Source of the DNA: Actinomycetes bacterium
GTDB taxonomy: Bacteria > Actinomycetota > Acidimicrobiia > Acidimicrobiales > JAKAOS01
NCBI GenBank assembly: GCA_021790615.1
Contig: JAJYGW010000015.1
Span: 1 to 16,828 of the forward strand
DNA: 16,828 bases
Reading direction: 5' to 3'
The translations under genes and the position numbers were made by a program. Positions 1 to 6,538 of the stretch are shown piece after piece (position 1 is the first letter of the stretch; every line of letters begins with the position of its first letter). The notes beneath the pieces were generated by a model that saw only the letters and a program-made list of their open reading frames with translations, was not told where the DNA came from and did not search any database.

Positions 1-650
1 GCGCCGCTCACCTTCGACCAGAACTGGGGGTGCTCGGCCATCAGCTTCAGGAAGAGGCCGAACTCCGGTCCGTCCACCGGCTTTCCGACGTCGGGTCGGC
101 CCATGTGGTCGACGACCACGATGGTCGGCAGCGAGGTGAAGAAGTCCCATCGCTCGGCGAGGTCCTGTGCCTCGAAGTAGACCACGACGTGCCAGCCGAG
201 CGCCGCGATCCGCTCGGCGATCGACCGGTAGTAGTCGTCGGGCTTCGGGTCGACCAGGCGGCGGACGAAGTTGAACCGGACCCCTCGCACCCCGGCCCCG
301 TGCAGCTCGGCGAGCTCGTCGTCGCCCACGTGCGGCCCGACCGTCGCGACCCCCCGGGCGCGCCCCTTCGAGGCGACGAGGGCGTCCACCATCGCGGCGT
401 TGTCGGCACCGTGGCAGGTCGCCTGGACGATCACGTTCCGCTCGAACCCGAGCAGGTCGCGGAGCGCGAAGAGCTGGTCCTTGCTGGCGTCGCAGGGCGT
501 GTACTTGCGTTCCGGCGCGTACGGGAACACGTCGGATGGGCCGAAGACGTGGCAGTGGGCGTCGACCGCGCCGGGTGGCAGCTGAGAAGTGGGCTTCGAG
601 GGGCTGGGGTCGAAGCAGAGCCAGTCCGCGTCCATCTCGAAGGCGCTCAT
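1..650 (-). CDS. ligI: 2-pyrone-4,6-dicarboxylate lactonase-like amidohydrolase, partial
   Basis: Amidohydrolase-superfamily protein that would hydrolyse 2-pyrone-4,6-dicarboxylate to 4-oxalomesaconate in the protocatechuate 4,5-cleavage pathway. The 216 complete codons visible show the HxH motif in DAHCHVFGP (His32, His34), followed by FPYAPERKYTPCDA, the Gln76/Cys79/His80 block in VIVQATCHGADN, and VDHMGRP (His182, Arg185). I recognise this series as LigI-type. The catalytic Asp and about 75 C-terminal residues lie beyond the window edge. The ATG at 650-648 starts one base after the TGA of the upstream hydratase gene (652-654), so the two are almost certainly translationally coupled. The neighbours are the enzymes for the next two pathway steps, which strengthens the call. 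The alternative is a related sulfomuconolactone-type hydrolase of the same family. Confidence 0.88.
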   Translation of the reverse strand, partial: MSAFEMDADWLCFDPSPSKPTSQLPPGAVDAHCHVFGPSDVFPYAPERKYTPCDASKDQLFALRDLLGFERNVIVQATCHGADNAAMVDALVASKGRARGVATVGPHVGDDELAELHGAGVRGVRFNFVRRLVDPKPDDYYRSIAERIAALGWHVVVYFEAQDLAERWDFFTSLPTIVVVDHMGRPDVGKPVDGPEFGLFLKLMAEHPQFWSKVSG

Positions 651-651
651 C

Positions 652-1671
652 TCAGCGCCCCTGCGCCTTCAGGATCGCGTCGACGCGCGGGTACACGCGG
701 CGCGCGTTGCCGGAGAAGACCCGTGCGCTGTCGTCGGCGCCGAGGTCGAGGGCGTCGAGGTAGCGCCGGGTGTCGTCGAAGTGGTGGCCGGTCTCGGGGT
801 CGACGCCTCGGACGGCCCCGATCATCTCCGAGCCGAAGAGGATGTTCTCGTGGTCGACCACCCGGAACAGCAGGTCGATCCCCGGCTGGTGGTACACGCA
901 GGTGTCGAAGAAGACGTTGCGCATCACGTGCTCGTCGAGCGGCGGCCGCTTCAGCATGTCGGCGAGGCCCCGGTACCGGCCCCAGTGGTAGGGGACGGCC
1001 CCGCCGCCGTGGGGGATGACGAACCGGAGGTCCGGGAAGTCGGTGAACAGGTCGCCCTGGATGAACTGCATGAAGGCGGTGGTGTCGGCGTTCAGGTAGT
1101 GCGCCCCGGTGGCGTGGAAGTTCGGGTTGCAGCTCGCCGAGACGTGGATCATCGCCGGGACGTCGAGCTCCACCATCTTCTCGTAGAACGGGTACCAGGC
1201 TTTGTCGGTGAGCGGCGGAGAGGTCCAGTTGCCCCCGCTCGGGTCCGGGTTCAGGTTGCATCCGACGAAACCGAGCTCGGTGACGCACCGCTCGAGCTCC
1301 ACGATCGAGCCGGTGATGGGGACCCCGGGCGACTGGGGGAGCTGGCAGACGCCGACGTAGCTCTCGGGGTAGAGATCGGCGACCCGTCCGATCAGGTCGT
1401 TGCACGCCCTCGCCCAGGCGAGGCTCACCTGCTCGTCGCCGACGTGGTGCCCCATGGCCGAAGCTCTCGGGGAGAAGATGGTGAGGTCGGTCCCGCGCTC
1501 GGCGACCAGGCGGAGCTGGTTGGCCTCGAGCGACTCGCGGATCTGTTCGTCGGAGATGGCGGGGTAAGGAGGAGGCGAGGCGCCGGCGTCGAATGCCGCC
1601 TTCTGCGCCTGGCGCCAGAGGTCGTGCTCCTCCGGCGCGGTCGTGTAGTGCCCGTGGCAGTCGATGATCAC
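652..1671 (-). CDS. ligJ: 4-oxalomesaconate hydratase (LigJ-type)
   Basis: Would hydrate 4-oxalomesaconate to 4-carboxy-4-hydroxy-2-oxoadipate, a cytosolic step after LigI. The protein is 339 residues from a GTG start at 1671, close to the LigJ length of about 340. From that start it opens VIIDCHGHYTTAP, so His6 and His8 align with the LigJ N-terminus. A GAGG ribosome-binding site lies 8 bases upstream. Other family blocks are SPRAS (68-72), NLNPDPSGG (139-147), MIHVSAS with His176, IPHGGGAVPYHWGR with His221, FFDTCVYHQPG, and LFGSEMIGAVRG with Glu282 at the place of the catalytic glutamate. An upstream ATG at 1785 would add 38 low-complexity Gly/Arg/Glu residues and is rejected. The gene lies between the aldolase and lactonase genes on the same strand. 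Confidence 0.92.
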   Translation of the reverse strand: MIIDCHGHYTTAPEEHDLWRQAQKAAFDAGASPPPYPAISDEQIRESLEANQLRLVAERGTDLTIFSPRASAMGHHVGDEQVSLAWARACNDLIGRVADLYPESYVGVCQLPQSPGVPITGSIVELERCVTELGFVGCNLNPDPSGGNWTSPPLTDKAWYPFYEKMVELDVPAMIHVSASCNPNFHATGAHYLNADTTAFMQFIQGDLFTDFPDLRFVIPHGGGAVPYHWGRYRGLADMLKRPPLDEHVMRNVFFDTCVYHQPGIDLLFRVVDHENILFGSEMIGAVRGVDPETGHHFDDTRRYLDALDLGADDSARVFSGNARRVYPRVDAILKAQGR

Positions 1672-1820
1672 CGCGCTGTCCTCGTTGTCGTCGTCATTTC
1701 CCTCTCCCCCCGCACGTTCTCCCCCTGCGCCCGCTCTCCTCGCACCTTCTCCCTCTCTCCCCGTGCCCTGTGCTCTCTCGGTCACGTGCGGCGGCGCCGA
1801 GTGACGGACCGCTCCGCTGG
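1672..1820 (-). repeat. Pyrimidine-rich intergenic tract with degenerate 30-bp repeat
   Basis: This 149-base gap separates the aldolase stop from the hydratase start. From about 1700 to 1780 the plus strand is almost all C and T, so the transcript of the minus-strand operon would be purine-rich and poorly structured here. Two imperfect 30-base units start at 1711 (CGCACGTTCTCCC) and 1741 (CGCACCTTCTCCC). No promoter motif is convincing, and the tract may simply be a spacer that still lets the downstream genes be co-transcribed. Confidence 0.45.
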
Positions 1821-2510
1821 TCAGCTGCCCTCTCGCGAGTCGACGTAGACAAGGCCCCGCTGGGCGAGCTTCTCCCGCATCGAGTACAGGTCGAGCCCGA
1901 GCTCGCCCTCGGCGAGGCGCGCCCGCTTCTCCGCTTCGTTCGCCTCCCGTGCCCGGGAGCGCTCGAGGACCGACTCGGCCTCCTCCCGACGGATCACCAC
2001 CACCCCGTCGTCGTCCGCCAGGATCACGTCGCCCGGCCGCACGTACGCGCCAGCGCAGACGATCGGCACCTGGACGTTCGCCACCGTCTCTTTCACGGTC
2101 CCCTGGGCGGAGACGGTCTTGGACCAGACGGGGAAGCGCATCTCGGTCAGGTCCGCGACGTCGCGCACGCCGCCGTCGATGACGAGGCCGCGGACGCCGT
2201 GAGCGACGAGGCTCGTCGCGAGCAGCTCGCCGAAATAGCCGTCCTCGCAGGGGCTGGTCGGGGTCACGACGAGGACGTCACCGGGCACGGCCTGCTCCGC
2301 CGCCACGTGGATCATCCAGTTGTCGCCGGGCGCGACCTCGACGGTCAGCGCGCAGCCAGCGACCTTGATCGGCCGATAGATGGGGCGCAGGCGGGAGGCG
2401 AGCAAACCGGTGCGTCCCTGAGCCTCGTGCACCGTGGCGACGCCGAGCTCGGCGAAGGCGTCGACCAGCCCGAGCTCGGTGCGTGCGACATTCTTGACCA
2501 CGACAGCCAT
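1821..2510 (-). CDS. ligK: 4-carboxy-4-hydroxy-2-oxoadipate aldolase / oxaloacetate decarboxylase (LigK/ProA-type)
   Basis: Class II pyruvate aldolase of the RraA-like fold. It would cleave 4-carboxy-4-hydroxy-2-oxoadipate to pyruvate and oxaloacetate, the last step of the pathway. The 229 residues match the usual length. Diagnostic blocks are [14 protein letters not shown] (23-36), [10 protein letters not shown] (64-73), [11 protein letters not shown] (84-94), [11 protein letters not shown] with Arg116/Asp117, [22 protein letters not shown] and [10 protein letters not shown]. The start at 2510 is supported by AGGAG five bases upstream. One oddity: the metal-site motif usually written D-X20-R-D reads E-X20-R-D here (Glu95, Arg116, Asp117). 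It is the first gene of the minus-strand cluster and is divergent from the LLM oxidoreductase gene. Confidence 0.93.
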   Translation of the reverse strand: MAVVVKNVARTELGLVDAFAELGVATVHEAQGRTGLLASRLRPIYRPIKVAGCALTVEVAPGDNWMIHVAAEQAVPGDVLVVTPTSPCEDGYFGELLATSLVAHGVRGLVIDGGVRDVADLTEMRFPVWSKTVSAQGTVKETVANVQVPIVCAGAYVRPGDVILADDDGVVVIRREEAESVLERSRAREANEAEKRARLAEGELGLDLYSMREKLAQRGLVYVDSREGS

Positions 2511-2669
2511 GCTCACTCCTGTTCCCGGCCCCGGCGCCCCTCGTGCGACGGACGCCCGGAAGAATGCCACCTCGCGGCCATGGTAACCATCAGAGATCGG
2601 CCCGGAAGCCGGCGGAGCGTTTGTAGTCTGCCTCCTGCAGGTTGCCGCACTCGAGCTGGAGGTCCCCCG
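2511..2669. promoter_or_regulatory. Divergent promoter region between aldolase and LLM oxidoreductase genes
   Basis: These 159 bases must carry the promoters for the minus-strand pyrone-dicarboxylate cluster and the plus-strand oxidoreductase gene. I see no convincing sigma-70 pair on either strand. The clearest element is the palindrome at 2580-2590. A second short palindrome, CCTGCAGG, lies near 2633-2640. Confidence 0.5.
2580..2590. promoter_or_regulatory. Candidate operator: palindrome ATGGT-A-ACCAT
   Basis: A perfect inverted repeat (ATGGT, A, ACCAT) lies 69 bases upstream of the aldolase start and 79 bases upstream of the oxidoreductase start, so a bound regulator could affect both promoters. 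The TGGT...ACCA form resembles half-sites bound by FadR/GntR-type repressors, but the spacing is not the standard one and no regulator gene is in the window. Confidence 0.4.
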
Positions 2670-3512
2670 ATGCCTTCCTACGCAGTGAAGACCCCACCCC
2701 AGCACGGGACGTGGCAGGAGTTCCTCGAGGTCTGGCGTGCGGTCGACCAGATCGAGCTGTTCGAGTCGGCCTGGACGATGGACCACTTCTACCCGCTCAC
2801 GCCTCCGGCCGAGGGGCCGCAGCTGGAGAGCTGGACGATGCTCGCGGCGCTTGCCCAGGCGACGACGCGCGTTCGGCTCGGCGCCACGGTCAACGGCATG
2901 CACTTCCGCCATCCCGCCGTCACCGCGAACATGGCGGCCACGCTCGACCACATCTCGGGCGGACGGCTCGAGCTCGGGCTCGGCGCCGGCTGGTTCTTTC
3001 TCGAGGCCGACGCCTATGGGATCCGCCTCGGCTCGCCCGGCGAACGCTCGGACCGCTTCGAAGAGGGGGTGGAGGTGGTCCACCGGCTCCTCACCCAGGA
3101 GACCACCACGTTCTCGGGCCGCTACTACCAGCTCACGGATGCCCGCTGTGAGCCGAAGCCCGTCCAGCGACCCAGACCTCCGATCGTCATCGGCGGCAAG
3201 GGGCCCACGCGCACCCTGAGGACCGCGGCGCGCTTCGCCGACCACTGGGACATGACCTTTCCCGAGAGCCCCGGGGAGTGGAAGGCACTGGACGAGGTGC
3301 TCGTGGGCCACTGCGCGTCGATCGGCAGGGACCCGGCGAGCATCCGCCGCTCGGTCCACCTCAGCTGGCCGGCGGACGCCGACCCCTCGGAGCTCGCCGA
3401 CTCGGCCCATTCGTTCACCGCCGCCGGGGTCGACCTCGTCATCTTCTCGATGCGCGGCCCCTACCGCGTCGAGCTGGTCGAGCCACTGGCCAGGGCGCTC
3501 GCCGACCGCTGA
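2670..3512 (+). CDS. LLM-class F420-dependent oxidoreductase (TIGR03560-like)
   Basis: Luciferase-like TIM-barrel flavin or F420 oxidoreductase of 280 residues; the substrate is unknown. The N-terminal [20 protein letters not shown] and [13 protein letters not shown], then [68 protein letters not shown] and [19 protein letters not shown] are the standard series for this subfamily, which is common in mycobacteria and relatives. The start is well set: GGAGG ends seven bases before the ATG at 2670. The C-terminal quarter is shorter than in some members, ending in [19 protein letters not shown]. The xylose-isomerase-like gene begins 90 bases downstream on the same strand. Its position next to the aromatic cluster suggests a role in the same catabolic programme, but that is inference. 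Confidence 0.9.
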   Translation: MPSYAVKTPPQHGTWQEFLEVWRAVDQIELFESAWTMDHFYPLTPPAEGPQLESWTMLAALAQATTRVRLGATVNGMHFRHPAVTANMAATLDHISGGRLELGLGAGWFFLEADAYGIRLGSPGERSDRFEEGVEVVHRLLTQETTTFSGRYYQLTDARCEPKPVQRPRPPIVIGGKGPTRTLRTAARFADHWDMTFPESPGEWKALDEVLVGHCASIGRDPASIRRSVHLSWPADADPSELADSAHSFTAAGVDLVIFSMRGPYRVELVEPLARALADR

Positions 3513-3602
3513 GCAGACCAGAGGCGAGCCGTCCCCGTGGACGCTGGCGTGCTCGTCGCTTACCCTTCCTGGCAGCTCTGCGATCGAGGGAGGGGGCCAG
3601 CG

Positions 3603-4502
3603 ATGGCACGCGAGGACATACTCGGGTCCTACTGGACCACGGCGGGGCCGGCCGACCCCACCGGCACCCCTCCTCCCCAAGGTGGCCCCCAATGGAGCCC
3701 CTTCAGCTGGGCCGACCGCTGCGCCCAGGCCAAGCGGGTGGGGCTCCAGGGACTCGGGATCTGGCACGAGGACCTCCGCCACCTCCTCGAGGTCCACACG
3801 CTCGCCGAGCTCGGCCGGATCTTCGCCGACGCCGGGCTCGTGCACCTGGAGCTCGAGTTCCTCATGAACTGGTACGTGCCGGACGCCGACCCCCGGCGCG
3901 ACGACGCCGATGCCACCACGCGGCTCGTCTTCGAGGCGACCGCGGCCCTCGGGGCGCACCATGTGAAGGTGGGCAACATCTCGGGCATCCCGGTGGAGCG
4001 CGCACAGCTCGTCGACGCGTTCGCAAGGCTGTGCGCGCAGGCGGCCGAGGAGCACGACGCACCGGTCGTCTACGAGCTGATGCCTCCGGACGTGAACGTC
4101 GACAGCCTGGACAAGGCGATCGATCTCGTGACGGCCGCCGGGGCGCCCAACGGAGGGCTCGCCCTCGACACCTGGCACCTCGGCAAGCTCGGCATCGAGC
4201 CCGCGATGCTCGAGGCGATCCCCCCCGCCTACCCCCTCTACGTCGAGCTGAGCGACGGCAGGCGAGAGAGCATGCCGAGCATGAAAGAGGAGACGACGAG
4301 CTTCCGCCTCCTCCCCGGCGAAGGCGAGTTCGACCTGCCGAGCTACGTACGCGCCCTCCACGGCCTCGGTTACCACGGGCCGTGGGGCGTGGAGGTCCTC
4401 TCCGCCGAGCTGCGGTCGTTGCCGATCGGCACGCTCTTCGATCGCACCGCGCGCTCCACCCGCGCACTGCTCGCGGCGGCCGACGACCCCGTCGCGTCCT
4501 GA
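3603..4502 (+). CDS. Sugar phosphate isomerase/epimerase-like TIM-barrel protein (xylose isomerase-like, AP endonuclease 2 fold)
   Basis: A 299-residue single-domain protein of the xylose-isomerase-like superfamily. Likely metal ligands are in conserved positions: Glu158 in VVYELMP, Asp189 and His192 in LALDTWHLG, and Glu264 in WGVEVLS. The PGEGEFDL motif (238-245) is also typical. These proteins isomerise, epimerise or dehydrate small hydroxy-acids and sugars; the substrate cannot be read from sequence. The ATG at 3603 has GGGAGG nine bases upstream; a GTG at 3537 would add 22 poorly conserved-looking residues. The 90 bases before it hold no clear promoter, so it may be co-transcribed with the LLM gene. 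Confidence 0.85.
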   Translation: MAREDILGSYWTTAGPADPTGTPPPQGGPQWSPFSWADRCAQAKRVGLQGLGIWHEDLRHLLEVHTLAELGRIFADAGLVHLELEFLMNWYVPDADPRRDDADATTRLVFEATAALGAHHVKVGNISGIPVERAQLVDAFARLCAQAAEEHDAPVVYELMPPDVNVDSLDKAIDLVTAAGAPNGGLALDTWHLGKLGIEPAMLEAIPPAYPLYVELSDGRRESMPSMKEETTSFRLLPGEGEFDLPSYVRALHGLGYHGPWGVEVLSAELRSLPIGTLFDRTARSTRALLAAADDPVAS

Positions 4503-4521
4503 GCGAGGTCGGCGGTCGCCT

Positions 4522-4731
4522 CCGCCCGCCGGGGCGGGAAGGGCCGCGTCCGGCGAGGCGGTCTGAAGCGTTGCAGAGCCTGCGCAGATCGGGGGCGGTG
4601 ACGTCGGTGATCGGCGCCGAGACACCGGCTCGGATCGCCATCGCGAGGAAGGCGAGGTTGAGCACGTGCCGCTCGGGGAACCCGAAGGAGATGCTGCTCG
4701 CGCCGTACCCGTTGCATGCGCCCTCCGGGTC
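4522..4731 (-). pseudogene. Remnant of a pterin-binding (methyltetrahydrofolate:corrinoid-type) methyltransferase, C-terminal fragment
   Basis: Read on the minus strand, this stretch gives [19 protein letters not shown], then [18 protein letters not shown] and a tail ending in [10 protein letters not shown]. That series, SxISFGxPxRxxxNxxFLAMAxxAG, is what I know from the C-terminal barrel strands of methyltetrahydrofolate/pterin-binding methyltransferases. The frame upstream (toward 4932) runs antisense to the selenoprotein gene and shows no family resemblance, and downstream it runs antisense into the isomerase gene without a stop. Most of the protein is therefore missing. It is most likely the decayed end of a gene displaced or deleted during rearrangement; pterin-binding methyltransferases act in O-demethylation of methoxylated compounds. 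The identification is by eye only. Confidence 0.5.
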
Positions 4732-4813
4732 GGACCTCCACGAACGCAGAGGCTCGCACGCGAATAGAGTCGTCCCGTCGGATTCGGTCCAGACGGGGAC
4801 CAGAGGAGGGTGC

Positions 4814-5362
4814 ATGAAGTTCTTGCTCGTGGATCCCACCCAGCAGCCGACGGGACTTTCCGTGACGCTGGCCGCCCGACCGCCCGCGCTGCGCGGACTG
4901 CGCCTCGGGCTCGTGGAGAACACCAAGGCCAATGCCGCCGCGCTGCTCGAGGAGGTGGAGGCCTTCGTGCGGGACGCGCTCGAGCCGTCGGCCGTCCGTC
5001 GCTACAGCGTGCCGGCCACGCTGCCGGCTTCCGACGAGGTCCTCGACCGGATCGCGGCGGAGTGCGACCTCGTCATCCAGGCGGTCGGCGATTGAGGGAG
5101 CTGTAGCGCGGCCAGTGTGGCCGACACGATCCTCCTCGAGCGGCGCGGCGTGCCGTCCGCCGCGATCTGCACCGACGCGCTTCGGGCGAGCGCCGACGCC
5201 ATGGCAGCCATCCAGGGAGCCCCCGGGTACCGCTACGCCGTCGTGCCCCACCCGGTGAGCAGCCTCGACGCCGACGGGCTGCGCTCGCACGCCCGGCTCG
5301 CCGCGCCTCAGGTCCTCGAGATCCTGCGCGGCCCCGCCGGCGGTGCCGGTCCGGGCGACTGA
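4814..5362 (+). CDS. UGSC-family selenoprotein, Sec94 encoded by UGA at 5093-5095
   Basis: 182-residue protein whose frame is interrupted only by one TGA. Read as selenocysteine it gives [14 protein letters not shown], matching VGD-C-GSCSAAAIAD in the second copy at 12261-12815. After the UGA the same frame stays homologous to the end: [16 protein letters not shown] (Cys119), a block with [15 protein letters not shown], and PHP. The motif U94-G-S-C97 is the signature of the UGSC family, which is known to include selenoproteins; its reaction is not established as far as I know. AGGAGG lies four bases before the ATG. A hairpin with GU in its loop follows the UGA. The terminal TGA overlaps the next ATG by one base (TGATG), so full-length translation would couple the two genes. 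No selABCD genes are in the window. An annotator ignoring recoding would call a 93-residue truncated protein here. Confidence 0.88.
5096..5136 (+). promoter_or_regulatory. Bacterial SECIS-like hairpin downstream of the UGA(Sec) codon
   Basis: Immediately 3' of the UGA the RNA can form an upper stem CGGCC/GGCCG (5109-5113 with 5119-5123) closing a five-base loop AGUGU. A lower stem is possible from GGGAG (5096-5100) with CUCCU (5132-5136), and UGU/ACA pairs (5102-5104 with 5124-5126) lie in between. The loop contains GU at 5115-5116, which is position 23-24 counting the U of UGA as 1, the same offset as G23 and U24 in the E. coli fdhF element that SelB reads. The bulged U17 of fdhF is not matched. 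GUGU/ACAC is a competing pairing. Confidence 0.6.
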
Positions 5363-6480
5363 TGGCCGTCGACGAGTCGCCCGAAGAGCAGCCGGTCGAC
5401 GTCGACCCGCTGCTCGAGGCCATCGAGTACTGCTACGAGCAGGGCTGGACCGACGGCCTGCCGGTCGTCCCGCCCACTCCCGCGCTCGTCGAGCGGTTCC
5501 TCGCCGAGACGGACCGGGATCCCGACGAGGTCCTCGTCCGCCTCGCCCAGTTCCGGCGTGCGGCCACGGTGCGCCAGGTCGCTGTCAGCGCGGCCATGGC
5601 GGGATGCCGGCCCGAGTACCTGCCCGTGGTGCTGGCCGCGTTCGAGGCGGTGGTCGACGAGGGCTGGCCGGCCGCGGGTGCCTGGCAGAGCACGACCGGC
5701 GGCGGCCCCTTGCTGATCGTGAACGGTCCGGTCCGCACCGAGCTCGGGTTCAACTCGCGGGGCAACGTCTTCGGGCCGGGCTTCCGCGCCAACGCGACCG
5801 TCGGTCGGGCGATGCGCCTCGCCATCCTGAACGTCTTCGGCGTGCGACCCCACGAGCTGGACCAGTCGACCCAGGGGAGCCCCGGAAAGTACAGCCTGTG
5901 CATCGCCGAGAACGAAGAGGACAGCCCCTGGGAGCCGCTCCACGTCGAGCTGGGCAGCTCGCCGAGCGACAGTGTCGTATCGGCGCTGCACACCCGTGGG
6001 ATCGATTTCGTCGACAACAGGCACACCGCCGACGCCCGTCGCATCCTGAACGACATCGGCGACTCGATCGCCCGGACCGGCACGGTGCTGCGGCTCCAAA
6101 AGCGCGTCGGGGTCGTCATCGGCCCCGAGCACGCACAGCTGCTGGCGGCGCAGGGGATGTCGAAGCGCGACGTGAAGGAGTACCTCGTCGCGAATTCCTT
6201 CCGCAGGGTCGACGACCTCCGGCGCGCCGGCAAGGACGGGGAGATGAAGATCCCGAAGGCGGCAGACTCCTCGACCGGCTCGATGCACGGGATGGCAGAG
6301 CCGACCGGCCGCGCGGAAGGCGACCCAGGGGGGGACGAGCGGTTTCGCGTGCTCCACTCCCCCGACGACGTGCTCGTCGTGGTGGCGGGCGCGCCGAATG
6401 CCGGGGTGTCGGCGGTCGCACAGCCGCTCGGGTTCCCTCCGCGCTTTCCCGGGCGCGCCTCGGTGCGCCCGAAGCGCTGA
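5362..6480 (+). CDS. Conserved ~370-residue partner protein of the UGSC selenoprotein, function unknown
   Basis: 372 residues; I do not recognise a named family. It is clearly paralogous to the protein at 12815-13906. Shared blocks are CYEQGWTDGLPVVP (24-37), FLAETDRDPDEV, AAMAGC (77-82), GAWQST (106-111), IVNGPVRTELGFNS (119-132), FGPGFRANATV, VRPHELDQSTQG, NEEDSPWEPLHVE, FVDNRHT, GPEHAQLLA and DVKEYL. Cys24, Cys82 and Cys180 are kept in both copies, as are His164, His221 and His257. No signal peptide or membrane segment is evident, so it is probably cytosolic. Its ATG shares the A of the TGA of the selenoprotein gene, which indicates coupled translation and probably a complex. Residues about 296-327 are a Gly/Ser-rich linker before a short C-terminal segment (DDVLVVVAGAPNAG). 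Confidence 0.85.
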   Translation: MAVDESPEEQPVDVDPLLEAIEYCYEQGWTDGLPVVPPTPALVERFLAETDRDPDEVLVRLAQFRRAATVRQVAVSAAMAGCRPEYLPVVLAAFEAVVDEGWPAAGAWQSTTGGGPLLIVNGPVRTELGFNSRGNVFGPGFRANATVGRAMRLAILNVFGVRPHELDQSTQGSPGKYSLCIAENEEDSPWEPLHVELGSSPSDSVVSALHTRGIDFVDNRHTADARRILNDIGDSIARTGTVLRLQKRVGVVIGPEHAQLLAAQGMSKRDVKEYLVANSFRRVDDLRRAGKDGEMKIPKAADSSTGSMHGMAEPTGRAEGDPGGDERFRVLHSPDDVLVVVAGAPNAGVSAVAQPLGFPPRFPGRASVRPKR

Positions 6481-6514
6481 CCCGCGCCGCGCGGGCGCCG
6501 GGTCGAGGTCGGCG
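6481..6514. terminator. Tandem GC hairpins between convergent genes, candidate bidirectional terminator
   Basis: Directly after the TGA of the plus-strand gene lie two perfect hairpins: CCCGCG-CCG-CGCGGG (6481-6495) and CGCCG-nine bases-CGGCG (6496-6514). The minus-strand ATPase gene ends at 6539, so the hairpins sit between two convergent stops. There is no U tract, as is common in high-GC actinobacteria, so termination is inferred from position and structure. Confidence 0.55.
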
Positions 6515-6538
6515 CGAACCACGCAGGGGCGAGGACGC

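Noticed and set aside
1672..1785. N-terminal extension of the hydratase to an ATG at 1785.
   Set aside because: The added residues are low-complexity products of a purine-rich tract, while GTG 1671 has a good ribosome-binding site and aligns with the LigJ N-terminus.
2511..4625. Minus-strand open frame of over 900 codons continuous with the aldolase.
   Set aside because: It is an antisense shadow of the LLM and isomerase genes in high-GC DNA; family similarity begins only at 2510.
4814..5095. A 93-residue protein ending at the TGA, or a nonsense-mutated pseudogene.
   Set aside because: Similarity to the Cys copy continues in the same frame to 5362, the TGA falls exactly on the Cys codon of the motif, and the downstream stop still overlaps the next start. 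Decay would not be expected to preserve all three.
6478..6514. Second possible recoded UGA: the TGA ending the 5362-6480 gene is followed at once by a hairpin.
   Set aside because: The paralogue ends at about the same place, no family sequence follows in frame, and the hairpins are better explained as a terminator between convergent genes.
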